From: JAVZLQ01 sp049972525 | GTDB lineage: Archaea; Thermoproteota; Bathyarchaeia; Bathyarchaeales; Bathycorpusculaceae | NCBI GenBank assembly: GCA_049972525.1 | Contig: JBMFKI010000002.1 | Location: 62,001-126,000, forward strand | Reading direction: 5' to 3' | Length of the DNA stretch: 64,000 nt | In this document: in pieces, positions 49,672-58,665 of the stretch | Numbering within the stretch: the stretch's first letter is position 1 | How the letters are laid out: each line of letters begins with the position of its first letter | The notes under the pieces: generated by a model | The model's input: only the letters and a program-made list of their open reading frames with translations | The model's database searches: none | Told to the model about the DNA's origin: nothing | Made by a program: the position numbers and the translations under genes

Positions 49672-50805
49672 TTACCATTTTTTGCGGGGTTTCAAAAGCG
49701 CCTTAAAGAAGAGGAAAGCGTTTAGATAGCGTATGAAGAAGTATCTTGGAAGTCCTAACATTGCCTGTTTAACCATGGAGATTTTTCTAGCCTCAATATA
49801 TGTTACTATGGACAGTATTAGGGCATCAACACTCAGCATCAAAAATGCTAGTGGCCACTGAAGTGTCAACAACAAATAAATCATAATGCCTAGGTACAAT
49901 AAAAAACCAAGGGATTCTCCAACAACCCAAAGGATAGTGAACTTTAATCCTTTGTGAACCTCTTTGAAGTGTTTCCGAACCGATGGTCTCCAACTGAACC
50001 AGCGTTCGGTCTGCTTGGCATATGACTTTAAAGTTTCTGGGTCTTCCGTGAAGCAGATTGCGTCCGGATTGTAGTTTACAAGGTGATCTTTCTGTGCTTT
50101 CCATGTGAGTTCAAGATCCTCAACGATGGAGTCGCTTGGGACTCCTCCATTTTTTAGAAGCCACCACGTTCGCCACATTGTGGCACAGCCTGCTAGAACC
50201 CAGAGCCCTTTATACCTAGCCTGAAATGGCTTGTAGACTCTCTGTCCATAAAGGTATTCCACAAGTCTGCTTTTCTGTGTAGAGCTGAATGTGCGGCTTG
50301 GCAACACTTTTCCGCAGACGCCTACAACATCTTTTGAGTAGAAACCACGCATGGCATTATGGGCAAAACCTGAGGATAAATACGTATCGGCATCCACAAT
50401 GAGCACAAAGGGTGTACTAACAAGGCTCAGAGCATAATTTACCGCGTAGGACTTCCCGCGGTTAGTGTCAAAACGTATATACTCAATCTCTCCTCTACCC
50501 GCATAACCTTCCAAGATTTTTTGGCTGCCATCCGTTGAGCCATCGTCAACCACCATGATTGTTGATGGCTTTCGAGTTTGATGCTTAATCGCCCTCAAAA
50601 CCCCTTCAATGCTATAACGTTTGTTAAAGACGGGAACAATCACCGAGTACTCAAGCTCTGGCGATACGCTGACAACATTCACCGACCTAGCGAACATTCC
50701 TAAAATGGACAATCCGAAAGGAAATGGAAAACCTGGCTCGTACAGCATTAACCTTCTCCAAATTGAAAAACTATAGAGAAAATCTAAATCATTATTCCAA
50801 AGCAT
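49672..50805 (-). CDS. Membrane glycosyltransferase family 2
   Basis: A 377-residue GT-A glycosyltransferase. Nucleotide-sugar motifs: VDDGSTDGSQKIL, VDADTYLSSGF (DAD-like), VEDLELTWKAQ (ED) and QTERWFSW (QxxRW), the set found in processive or membrane enzymes such as hyaluronan/chitin synthase-like and poly-GlcNAc proteins. Three to four hydrophobic spans follow (GESLGFLLYLGIMIYLLL, FLMLSVDALILSIVTY). The position upstream of GlmM/GlmU-like genes suggests UDP-GlcNAc or a similar donor. Met at codon 19 (MLYEPGFPF) is an alternative start. The product could be exopolysaccharide or lipid-linked glycan. Confidence 0.85.
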   Translation of the reverse strand: MLWNNDLDFLYSFSIWRRLMLYEPGFPFPFGLSILGMFARSVNVVSVSPELEYSVIVPVFNKRYSIEGVLRAIKHQTRKPSTIMVVDDGSTDGSQKILEGYAGRGEIEYIRFDTNRGKSYAVNYALSLVSTPFVLIVDADTYLSSGFAHNAMRGFYSKDVVGVCGKVLPSRTFSSTQKSRLVEYLYGQRVYKPFQARYKGLWVLAGCATMWRTWWLLKNGGVPSDSIVEDLELTWKAQKDHLVNYNPDAICFTEDPETLKSYAKQTERWFSWRPSVRKHFKEVHKGLKFTILWVVGESLGFLLYLGIMIYLLLTLQWPLAFLMLSVDALILSIVTYIEARKISMVKQAMLGLPRYFFIRYLNAFLFFKALLKPRKKW

Positions 50806-50954
50806 GTAATATTATAAATTAGGAAGTAGAAAGAGTTAAAACTTGACTTGTAATTTTACCATTATTTAAAATTTGATGAACAGAGGTACCAGCTTTGCAG
50901 CCAAAACAGCAATTATCATCAGTAGTCGTCTTGAAAAAGGCTTTGGGACCCGCA

Positions 50955-51060
50955 ATTTATGCTTGTGAATCTGTCAAGGAAGAAGTCTGGCATTACCACG
51001 ATGTTTATGTCTTCGTGTTCATACTTTAAAAATTCTTAACTTCGTCGAGGTATACGTTTG
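50955..51060 (-). pseudogene. Remnant of a PfkB-kinase N-terminus
   Basis: In the 316 bp between the glycosyltransferase and prepilin peptidase genes the minus strand reads NVYLDEVKNF, then after a one-base slip EFLKYEHEDINIVVMPDFFL and DRFTSIN before a stop. The intact kinase at 48.4-49.5 kb begins EVIEFLKTDIGELKVVVMPD with FFLDRLICLN next, so the two are clearly homologous. The match covers only the first ~35 codons; nothing of the rest survives. It is a relic of a duplicated or displaced kinase gene. I see nothing else in 50806-51121. Confidence 0.65.
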
Positions 51061-51121
51061 GCAAGTTTTACTCGTCCAAACAAGTATAGTTTGATGGCGA
51101 ATTAATACTTTCGAGTCTTAT

Positions 51122-51943
51122 TCACTTTAGGAGAAGGCGAATTAGAGTCCAGACTATGTCGCCGTATAAAAGGGCTATTATCAGCCCAACCGTCATGAAA
51201 ATAAGCATCGGGAGTCCTGGAGACGCCCAAACTGTTTCTTGAATTTCTCCAGTTTCAGCTGCGTTTTCAAGTCTTTCAACTACCGCGTTTCTGTCTTCAT
51301 CTTTGGGTAGGATCACAAGTTTTCTCTTTGTTCCCTCTTCCGTCTTCTCTATGTCCTCAAGCGGGTAGATGTGCCATTTTTCCTTAAGCCTTTTGATTGA
51401 AACCTTATAGCCTGTTATCAAGACGAGGATTTTCTTGCCGATTGACTCGTTTCTCTGTTCACCTTCAAAGAGTGCCTTTTTAGTTTTCAGTCGCCATATG
51501 AGATTGTAGATGAAAATGTAAACGGCTGTTAGTGCTGCGAGCAAAACTGAGTTGCTGAAAACGGTGATGGGGAAAAACTGTTGCATTATTGGCGAAATTT
51601 CTCCTGAAAGTGGCGCTAAAAGTTCTTGTGGATAAAATGGCAAGGCAAGTGCTAGGCACATCAGGGCCTTCGCGTCTGCTCCGCCGAAACCTCCAGTGTA
51701 GAAAAGTATTATTGCGAAGGCTGCTGTTAAGACGAAGCATAAACCATAAAGTTGCAGCGTAAGAAAATCAGGGTCAAAAATGGAAAGTTCAGTGAGAGTT
51801 AGGGCAAGGGCTGGCGGGGCGAAGAGAATCCACACGTTGTTGCTAACTTCACGCGTTTTATAATCGCTCCAAGAAGAGTAAATGAAAAAGGATATGGAAA
51901 TTGAAATGCGTATTGCTTCAATTACCTCTTTCATTGTTTGCAT
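51122..51943 (-). CDS. Prepilin peptidase (A24, archaeal class III signal peptidase)
   Basis: A 273-residue membrane aspartyl protease that removes class III signal peptides from pilins. The first catalytic Asp is in YSSWSDYKTREVSN, the second in GGFGGADAKALMCLALAL (GxGD region, here GGAD). Six or so spans flank a hydrophilic middle (about 155-235: KTKKALFEGEQRNES, IYPLEDIEKTEEGTKRK) that is longer than in PibD/FlaK. Direct position next to a pilin and the pilus-like genes supports the role. It is 64 bp downstream of the small pilin gene on the same strand. Confidence 0.83.
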   Translation of the reverse strand: MQTMKEVIEAIRISISISFFIYSSWSDYKTREVSNNVWILFAPPALALTLTELSIFDPDFLTLQLYGLCFVLTAAFAIILFYTGGFGGADAKALMCLALALPFYPQELLAPLSGEISPIMQQFFPITVFSNSVLLAALTAVYIFIYNLIWRLKTKKALFEGEQRNESIGKKILVLITGYKVSIKRLKEKWHIYPLEDIEKTEEGTKRKLVILPKDEDRNAVVERLENAAETGEIQETVWASPGLPMLIFMTVGLIIALLYGDIVWTLIRLLLK

Positions 51944-52007
51944 ACGTCCCTAAGCTATTTTAGTCATGTAATAAAAAATAAGTCCTTCTGAAACTAAAGA
52001 GTGTAGT

Positions 52008-52445
52008 TTATGGAGCAGTTTCTTGGAATACTAGTGCTTCGCCAACTTTAGGAACTATTCTGAAGTAATATGTTGTTTTAGGGGTCCATGTATATGTGAC
52101 GCTGATTGTTATGTTTCCGCCGTTTTTCTCGACTAGCCTATTCGTCGGATTATATGTGACGCTTGATTGCAGCGCCATGTTTGTGCTTGAGGTGCCAATG
52201 TAGACGGCGTCGATTGTTGCGTCAGCTGTTCCTACATTTCTGACGTAAATAGTTATTGTATTACTGGCTGGCCAGCTTACGGCGTCTTTTTTCAGCATTA
52301 TTCCTGCTTGTGTGCTCGTATTCGTCATATACGTCATGACCCAAGCGTATGTTACAACTATTGCGGCTACTGCTATTACGATTAGTAGGAGCGTAGCGAG
52401 TATAGGCGATATTGCTTTTTTAGATTTGGAAATGGTTTCGGTCAT
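52008..52445 (-). CDS. Small type IV pilin/archaellin-like protein
   Basis: A 145-residue protein with a class III signal peptide: basic SKSKKA, then ISPILATLLLIVIAVAAIVV, the DUF1628-type N-terminus of archaeal pilins. The mature part is a beta-rich domain (TITIYVRNVGTADATIDAVY, GGNITISVTYTW) with several potential N-glycosylation sites. It should be processed by the neighbouring prepilin peptidase and polymerise into a filament. It is divergent from the 627-residue surface protein. A promoter region of ~180 bp separates them. Confidence 0.82.
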   Translation of the reverse strand: MTETISKSKKAISPILATLLLIVIAVAAIVVTYAWVMTYMTNTSTQAGIMLKKDAVSWPASNTITIYVRNVGTADATIDAVYIGTSSTNMALQSSVTYNPTNRLVEKNGGNITISVTYTWTPKTTYYFRIVPKVGEALVFQETAP

Positions 52446-52626
52446 TTAATTTTCACCTTTACTGTATGGAATCTAAAGATTTCTTATTTAACCTATATGA
52501 ACACGAAATTAAGATTCAAAATACCTTTGAAAGGATAGTTACGCGTTCCTTTTGTTTGTTAATTTTAAATAATAATTATCGTTTCGTAATGCTTTTCTTA
52601 ACGTATTTTACTGGTCTTTAAGTGTT

Positions 52627-54510
52627 ATGCTGTTGCAAATTAAACGTGATAGTCGAGGAATCAGTAATGTGATAGTGGTTATGCTAAGTCTCGTCCTTAT
52701 TGTCATTGTTGTCGGTAACGTAGTATATTGGAATTTTCAAATGAACCAAGCTGATTGGGAGAGAGGTCAAGAAAGTTTAAGCACAGTTGATGCACGGAAT
52801 CATTGGAATTATAGTCCTTTACAATACATTTTAGGGGACTCTACGACATTAGTTTCTGGCGGATTATCCGACATCGGGAAAGATGACAGTTCATATATGG
52901 TTTTCAGGAGTTATGCAAGTGCAACTTCAAGTCAATCGCTTTTCGCGCACTCAGAATCGGTGTTAGCTGGAGGCGCAATTTCAAATGTTTATGAGCCGTA
53001 TAGTGCGGATGGGCCAGCTTTAACTTTGTCCGCCTCAATGGGCGTTGCTGGTAGGAATCTTTTTGGAAGATTTGTATATCCCCTTTCCGGCATAAAGTCT
53101 ATTCCCTCAAGTACATGGACCTTTTATTATAGAGCATGGCGTTCGAGTATAAGTTCAAGTTCGCAAACCAGCGTGTTGAGGCCTAGTGGTCCTGGAACCT
53201 ATACGGAGTGGACTACTGTGTATCCTTCTACTATGCCGCATTGGGATGCTGTAAATGATGTTGATGCTGATGGAGATTCCTCATATGTACAAACGTCAAC
53301 GCAGAATTCGAGGGATACCTACGCATTGAATAATTTGCCTTTTTCTGGCATAGTCAGTAGAGTAAAAGTGTACGTAATGGCAAAGCGATTGTCTAGTGGA
53401 GCATCTTTTAATGTTATGATAAGAACTTATGGCAGCGATTATTTTAGTGGAAGCTTTACTCCAAGTACTTCATACACTTATTATTCTTATATGTGGGATA
53501 AAAATCCGTACACTGGTAGCGAGTGGACGGTTGATGAGGTTAACAGTCTTGAAGTTGGCGTGCAATGTGCTGGAACGAGAGGTTTACGAGTTACACAAAT
53601 TTACGTTGAAGTTGAGTGGACCTCGCAATCTGTTGATGGGCATGTTGATGTTGACATTCTTATTCGCAGGTCTGATGGTTCTATAAGAGATGTCGTTGCG
53701 ACTAATGTGGCAAATTCGAATTCTCTAACCGATACGCCTCAAACCTTGTTTGGCACATATTTTTGGCGTGATTATCAGGTTGTCGACCCTGCGGATTATC
53801 TTGAAATTATCTACTATTGTGATGTAACTGTTGAAAACTCTAATGTTGTTGCCTATTTGAGGGTGGATGATGATGCTTTAGCTGAAGCTTATCAGACGAG
53901 AATTGCGAATGTAATGCTACCATGCGAGCAGACTTTGGAGGTTGAATTTGAGGGTTCCTCTAACACGTATAACTGGAGTAAAATAGTCTGGTTTTTTGAT
54001 GCGGCCTTTACAACCGCAAATGTTTCAGTGACTTTACAGCTTTACAATTACGGTGCAGGGCAATATTCAACTTCAGGTGAGGGATACATCTCTTACATGT
54101 CTAGTTCTGGCGCGAACACGGAGGAAACTCAAAACCAAACTATTGTTAACCCGCAGTTTTTCCGCGATGCTTCTGGAAACTGGAAAATTAGGGTTATTGC
54201 CATGAAAGAAATAAACGTCCCTTTTGACTGTAAAGTCGACATGCTTGAATTTGAACCATATGTTAAAGGTGTGCTACTCACTTTCAAGAACAGCGGGTCG
54301 ATAACGGTTCATATAGTTTCTTTATGGGTTATTAATTCAACGCATCATCAACGCTACGACGTAGATGTTTTTGTAAACCCTGCCGAATCCTTACCTTTTC
54401 TGTTTGATGACGTATTTTTGCCCGATGACGTTTGGACTGTTAAAGTTGTGACTCAGCGTGGAAATAGTGCAGTTTTTCCAGTGAGTCAGAACACTAGTTT
54501 TGGTGCATGA
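52627..54510 (+). CDS. Large pilin-like anchored extracellular protein
   Basis: A 627-residue protein. The N-terminus MLLQIKRDSRGISNVIVVML followed by SLVLIVIVVGNVVYW resembles a class III signal with one membrane span. The exterior is beta-rich and Ser/Thr/Tyr-rich (YYRAWRSSISSSSQTS, VYVMAKRLSSGASFNVMI, VEVEWTSQSVDGHVDVDILI) with repeated aromatic patterns like jelly-roll adhesin modules. No catalytic motifs seen. It is the only gene of the pilus-like locus on the plus strand. It could be a minor or tip pilin, or adhesin; the family is not recognised. Confidence 0.6.
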   Translation: MLLQIKRDSRGISNVIVVMLSLVLIVIVVGNVVYWNFQMNQADWERGQESLSTVDARNHWNYSPLQYILGDSTTLVSGGLSDIGKDDSSYMVFRSYASATSSQSLFAHSESVLAGGAISNVYEPYSADGPALTLSASMGVAGRNLFGRFVYPLSGIKSIPSSTWTFYYRAWRSSISSSSQTSVLRPSGPGTYTEWTTVYPSTMPHWDAVNDVDADGDSSYVQTSTQNSRDTYALNNLPFSGIVSRVKVYVMAKRLSSGASFNVMIRTYGSDYFSGSFTPSTSYTYYSYMWDKNPYTGSEWTVDEVNSLEVGVQCAGTRGLRVTQIYVEVEWTSQSVDGHVDVDILIRRSDGSIRDVVATNVANSNSLTDTPQTLFGTYFWRDYQVVDPADYLEIIYYCDVTVENSNVVAYLRVDDDALAEAYQTRIANVMLPCEQTLEVEFEGSSNTYNWSKIVWFFDAAFTTANVSVTLQLYNYGAGQYSTSGEGYISYMSSSGANTEETQNQTIVNPQFFRDASGNWKIRVIAMKEINVPFDCKVDMLEFEPYVKGVLLTFKNSGSITVHIVSLWVINSTHHQRYDVDVFVNPAESLPFLFDDVFLPDDVWTVKVVTQRGNSAVFPVSQNTSFGA

Positions 54511-54597
54511 GTTAAAATCTTTGCAAAAATTTTGAGATGAGTTTCTGGTGTGTAATTTTCTATTTTAATTTCAATGAGATTTACGCTCTTGTTGAGA

Positions 54598-56028
54598 TTA
54601 GGTTTTTCGCTTTTTAGTGAAGATTATCATTATGACCGAAATTGCAGTTACGGTTATCGCTGTTAGTATGGAGATTATGTAGGGGTTCGTCTCAGTTTTC
54701 AGAACTATAGGTAGCTGGGTGTCTTTGTTAATTGTAACTGTCTGTTCTGTCTGCCTATTTTGGTGCTTGGCAATTACGGTGTATGTTCCATCAGGTAAAA
54801 CAAATGTCACAATTCCACTGACGGCTGTCTTGTTTTCTAGAAGCTCACCGTTCAAGTAAATTTCCACCGTGCAGCCATAAACAAGAGTCTGATCTTCATT
54901 GTACACTTCAACCGTTAGCGTAGATTTTCTATCTGCAATATCAAGTGTGACTGTAAATGTTTCATCATTATTGACGTCGATGAATTTTGATGTTGTTAAG
55001 CCATTATGGGTGACGGTTAAGTTGTAGGTTTCTTCCCTGAGCTGAACCGTGGAAACGCCACTGTTGTCTGTTGTCCCTTTGAAAAAGATGTTTTGATCTT
55101 TTTGAACGGTTACGTCGGCGTTTGCTATGGGTTGATTATCGCTCCAACAAACTTTTATTGTGACCGTGTGCATTATTATGGGGAGGTAGTCGATTTTTAT
55201 TGGTGTTGTCTGGCTGTTTTCCAGGTATATTTGGGTTGTGTTCATGTATGTCTCGTAAGAAACGGTGATGGTGTAGTTTGCTTCTGAGAGTTGTGAGAAT
55301 GATGCCTGTCCATCTTGGGTGTATTTTGCTGCAGGTTTCCATCCATCTGACCGCGTGAGAGTGACCTTTGCATGAGAAAGCGGGTTGTCGGCGGCGTCAG
55401 ACACGTTTACTATAAGGTTGTAAACGTTGCATTTAGCTGTATAGCTTTTTTCTGTTTCTAAAAAGTTTATTGTTCCGTTGTGGACAGCGAGTCCTTGCCA
55501 GACCACCTGCACGTTGTAAATGTTGTAGCTTATCTGCTGAAATGTGACAGCGCCGTTGCTGTCTGTGCTCCGGCTGATTGTCCATGGTAGACCATCTTGT
55601 CCATGCCAGCTGATGTTGACTTGGGCGTTATCTAAGGGATTACCTTCATCATCGTTTGCAAAGATCGTCAAATCATCGAGGGTTTGGCATACTATCGTTA
55701 CATGTGCTGTCTCAGACGTTAAAGTATAGTAGCCGCTTGCGAGTTCAATTCCGAACTTTGACGCTACAATGTAAGCTTGAGGTTCAGCTGCATACACGTT
55801 AGCGTAGATTACTATTCCTGAGGAATTTGTTCGAAGTGGGGGCCACGCGGCGTCTCTGTAGTCCTCTGGTCCGTATTGAGTTGTCACCCTTACGGATGCA
55901 TCGTTGACTGGTTTGTTATTTTTGTCTGTTACAGTTATTATGAGGGTGTATGTTTGTGAGTATGCTAGATTCACTGTTTTAGGGCAGAATATTAATGCTA
56001 TTATTATGAGTATTCCTGTGGTTCTCAT
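54598..56028 (-). CDS. Surface protein with five tandem beta-sandwich domains
   Basis: About 476 residues: a signal peptide (MRTTGILIIIALIFCPKTVN), then five similar units of ~75-95 residues, each opening with a strand such as YTLIITVTDKNNKPVNDASV, DLTIFANDDEGNPLDNAQVN, YNLIVNVSDAADNPLSHAKV, HTVTIKVCWSDNQPIANADV or STLTVEVYNEDQTLVYGCTV, i.e. carboxypeptidase-regulatory/Ig-like folds, and a C-terminal span (SILTAITVTAISVIMIIF) with a basic tail. It would be anchored in the membrane with the repeats outside. Start 56028 is preferred because the frame upstream lies in the next gene, and GGAGG precedes it. Probably a structural or adhesive part of the cell surface. Confidence 0.65.
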   Translation of the reverse strand: MRTTGILIIIALIFCPKTVNLAYSQTYTLIITVTDKNNKPVNDASVRVTTQYGPEDYRDAAWPPLRTNSSGIVIYANVYAAEPQAYIVASKFGIELASGYYTLTSETAHVTIVCQTLDDLTIFANDDEGNPLDNAQVNISWHGQDGLPWTISRSTDSNGAVTFQQISYNIYNVQVVWQGLAVHNGTINFLETEKSYTAKCNVYNLIVNVSDAADNPLSHAKVTLTRSDGWKPAAKYTQDGQASFSQLSEANYTITVSYETYMNTTQIYLENSQTTPIKIDYLPIIMHTVTIKVCWSDNQPIANADVTVQKDQNIFFKGTTDNSGVSTVQLREETYNLTVTHNGLTTSKFIDVNNDETFTVTLDIADRKSTLTVEVYNEDQTLVYGCTVEIYLNGELLENKTAVSGIVTFVLPDGTYTVIAKHQNRQTEQTVTINKDTQLPIVLKTETNPYIISILTAITVTAISVIMIIFTKKRKT

Positions 56029-56030
56029 TT

Positions 56031-58190
56031 TTAGCCTCCTGGCAGTACTATTTTTGGGGCATAGGATTCGCGGAACATGTAGTAGTAGTTGTTCACTTCG
56101 GCGTATCCTCCTCCGCTGTACATCCACATGGCAAAAGTGTAATTGTAATTTAGACCTGCGTAGGTTGTGTAAGCTGAGCCTCCGCAGTTAACAGCTTCAT
56201 ATTCAAGCGATCCTTGTCTAGCGCCGCTTGGTGCTGATTCTGTGACGGAAAACCTTGTTCTAGAAGCGTTTATGCTCCTTAAGCTTTGGACGCCTGCTTC
56301 GTTTAGTATTAGGCTTCTTCCAAATTGGTTGTTCCAATGAGCTGCCCAATATCCAGGATAAGTGTACTCGCGGTGTTGAGGATTGTTGTAGTTGTATGCG
56401 TATGTTGCTACGCTGTTTGTTGTGTAGTTTAGGAAAGCGTAATTGGTTGGTCCACCGTTTCCCATTACAGATGCAAACCATATGCCATAATCTGTTTTGC
56501 TTTGCTTCCAGTATACTCGCACGTTTAGCTGAAGGTATTTCACGTTGGCTGTTATGAACGCTATGGCGTATGTGTCGTAATAGTCGCTGCGCGGGTTTGA
56601 TGGACTGTAGACGTTTTGAACTTGGGTTGAGTCCAATGTTGCTATTAGGCGCACGACTGCTCTGTTGCTAGAGTTTCCGTACCAGTATTTAATTTGCCAT
56701 TGTCCATATGGTCTCCAGGCTGCTAAACTCGAACCGTATTTGCCGAATGCATGGAGATTCCAAGGTCCAAAACATAGACCTGAACTTGGATTTATCATCA
56801 GCAGCGCTGCCACTCCATAATAATCGTAGGGATATGCTGGAGACGTCGTGTGCCCAACGCCTATGAACTCTACCCTGTACTTGTTTGTGCTTGCCGTGAA
56901 AGTGGCAGGGTCGTAGGTTAAATCGCTTGGTCCTTGATATGGTTCAGCATCTAAATCGTCTAGCCAGTATATCCTCACAGCCTGCTGTGATATGTCAAGT
57001 GTTGGAAACTTAACTTGAAAGACTATTCTGTGTGAGGCGTTTAAACTGGTTGTAGGTTCAGCCAGTCCCTTCGGTACGTCAATTTGGGTGTTATGCCATG
57101 CTATTTTCTCCCAAACTTCATACTGGCATGGAGCAGTTACAAATTGGCCAGTTGCACCATTTTCCGTAACGTTAACTCTCACCTGCTTTATCGGCAACGG
57201 CGGAAATGGGGGCAATACGAGATCTTTGCCTTCGCTTGTAACTTGGAGTTCTTTTCCATTCCAGAACCAGTGGCCATCAATGCCTGATTCAATCGTGTAA
57301 ATCTCATCTGGACTTGTTGTTCTGCTGCTTGGAAAAGTTGTTCTTTGAACTTTAAATTCTATATAATTATATGTTAAGAGGTTAACGTAAATTCCACGGT
57401 TATCGCGTATAGTTATTACCAGCCATTTGTAATATGGTTTTTCTACTGGAGCTGAAAAGATCAAGTTGTACGTTCCAGCAACCGTTTGGTCTACGTCGCT
57501 GATGTTTAAAGTTGTCCAGTCGTTTACGGTGGGGTTGAATCTGAGAGCTTTGAAGTTTGATTCCGTCAAGTCAACTACTGGCAACTCGTTTTCGCGGAGA
57601 ACAGTCAAATTTAAGCTGTAAATTTGAGATGGACTTTGTTGTATGTAGGATGTATCTACCCTAGCGTAAAGGTACAGCAGGATGCTGGTGTTATATCCGT
57701 ATATGCCAATTTTTGACAAGTTAAACCAGACTTTTGCGTATATGCCTGATAAGCTTTCAGGGTAATTCCAGTAACACTTGGCGAAGTCATAAATTGGCCG
57801 AGTGTAGTTCCCAATAGTTACAAGCGTAGTTTCCTTCGTGAAGCTCATGTCCAATCCGTAGCTTGGAAAGGCTATCCGCGTGTCATTCGCAAATTCATCT
57901 AAGGTCACGTTGAATGAATCTTTGTTTATTGTGTTTTTTTCACTTAGATTCTTTGTGTAATTAGCCAATTCTATTTGTAGAACATTTTGAGCGGCAACTT
58001 TCAAGTTGTCAACTAAACTTACATATTCACTCCAGCTTTCAGGCTTATAATACGTAACCGTGCTGAACATCACTATGGCTAAAGCTATCATCATAATCGC
58101 GATTAGCAAAACGGCGATTATCACGAATTGTCCTTGAACGTTGTTTTTTAGTTTGCGATGTTTATCCAAACGTTTTATTGTTTTGCCCAA
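56031..58190 (-). CDS. Large anchored extracellular protein of the pilus-like locus
   Basis: A 719-residue protein. After a basic start (KTIKRLDKHRKLKNNVQG) comes one span (QFVIIAVLLIAIMMIALAIV), pilin-like in position. The outside part is rich in Tyr, Trp, Asn and aromatic clusters (YDYYGVAALLMINPSSGLCF, QWQIKYWYGNSSNRAVVRLI, NYTFAMWMYSGGGYAEVN), with numerous N-x-S/T sites. It has no enzyme motif and no recognised family. It ends 2 bp before the beta-sandwich protein gene and starts 4 bp after the next one, so it is inside one operon. A filament component or adhesin is inferred from context only. Confidence 0.6.
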   Translation of the reverse strand: MGKTIKRLDKHRKLKNNVQGQFVIIAVLLIAIMMIALAIVMFSTVTYYKPESWSEYVSLVDNLKVAAQNVLQIELANYTKNLSEKNTINKDSFNVTLDEFANDTRIAFPSYGLDMSFTKETTLVTIGNYTRPIYDFAKCYWNYPESLSGIYAKVWFNLSKIGIYGYNTSILLYLYARVDTSYIQQSPSQIYSLNLTVLRENELPVVDLTESNFKALRFNPTVNDWTTLNISDVDQTVAGTYNLIFSAPVEKPYYKWLVITIRDNRGIYVNLLTYNYIEFKVQRTTFPSSRTTSPDEIYTIESGIDGHWFWNGKELQVTSEGKDLVLPPFPPLPIKQVRVNVTENGATGQFVTAPCQYEVWEKIAWHNTQIDVPKGLAEPTTSLNASHRIVFQVKFPTLDISQQAVRIYWLDDLDAEPYQGPSDLTYDPATFTASTNKYRVEFIGVGHTTSPAYPYDYYGVAALLMINPSSGLCFGPWNLHAFGKYGSSLAAWRPYGQWQIKYWYGNSSNRAVVRLIATLDSTQVQNVYSPSNPRSDYYDTYAIAFITANVKYLQLNVRVYWKQSKTDYGIWFASVMGNGGPTNYAFLNYTTNSVATYAYNYNNPQHREYTYPGYWAAHWNNQFGRSLILNEAGVQSLRSINASRTRFSVTESAPSGARQGSLEYEAVNCGGSAYTTYAGLNYNYTFAMWMYSGGGYAEVNNYYYMFRESYAPKIVLPGG

Positions 58191-58194
58191 AGTT

Positions 58195-58665
58195 TCACCT
58201 TCTTACAAGCATTAAAACAAGTATTCTCGGATCATACTCTGTCCCTGAACCTGCCAAAATGTATGTGACGGTGGAAACGAAGTTAGAGGTTTCAAAAAGC
58301 GTGTTATCTCCGTAAGCGATGCTTCCCTCTTTTTGAAGTTTGCCTGCATCATCTACAGCGAAGATGGTTAAATTGAAATTAACGTCTGTTGGCAAGCATA
58401 CCATTAATGCTGATTTGAGAAGGGTGAAGTTGGAGCTATAGACGAATTTTGCTAAAATTTCCTGTCTATCCAAATTGTATAGGGCATCATAGCCTAGCCT
58501 TTCCAAGTCGCTTGGTTCGTAACGGGGGCTCTGCGGTAATGTCGCCATAATGTTGGTGAAGGAAAACGCAATTACTATTATGAGCACAGTTAAGATTGTT
58601 TCAATGACGCGCATTTGTCCTTCTCTGTGTTGCTTCAGTTTCATGAATATCCTTTCCAAAGCCAA
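58195..58665 (-). CDS. Small pilin-like protein
   Basis: A 156-residue protein. A basic segment KLKQHREGQ precedes MRVIETILTVLIIVIAFSF, a single N-terminal span in the position of a type IV pilin helix; the rest (SPRYEPSDLERLGYDALY, LMVCLPTDVNFNLTIFAVDD) is a compact extracellular domain. It overlaps the upstream gene by 25 bp and the Met at codon 8 is an alternative start. No family recognised; a minor pilin is the best reading from order and architecture. Confidence 0.6.
   Translation of the reverse strand: MALERIFMKLKQHREGQMRVIETILTVLIIVIAFSFTNIMATLPQSPRYEPSDLERLGYDALYNLDRQEILAKFVYSSNFTLLKSALMVCLPTDVNFNLTIFAVDDAGKLQKEGSIAYGDNTLFETSNFVSTVTYILAGSGTEYDPRILVLMLVRR

Noticed and set aside
52008..52445. 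Archaellin of a true archaellum
   Set aside because: No ArlCDE/F/G/H-like genes are visible; only the ATPase and platform pair are present, which is equally typical of other type IV filaments.
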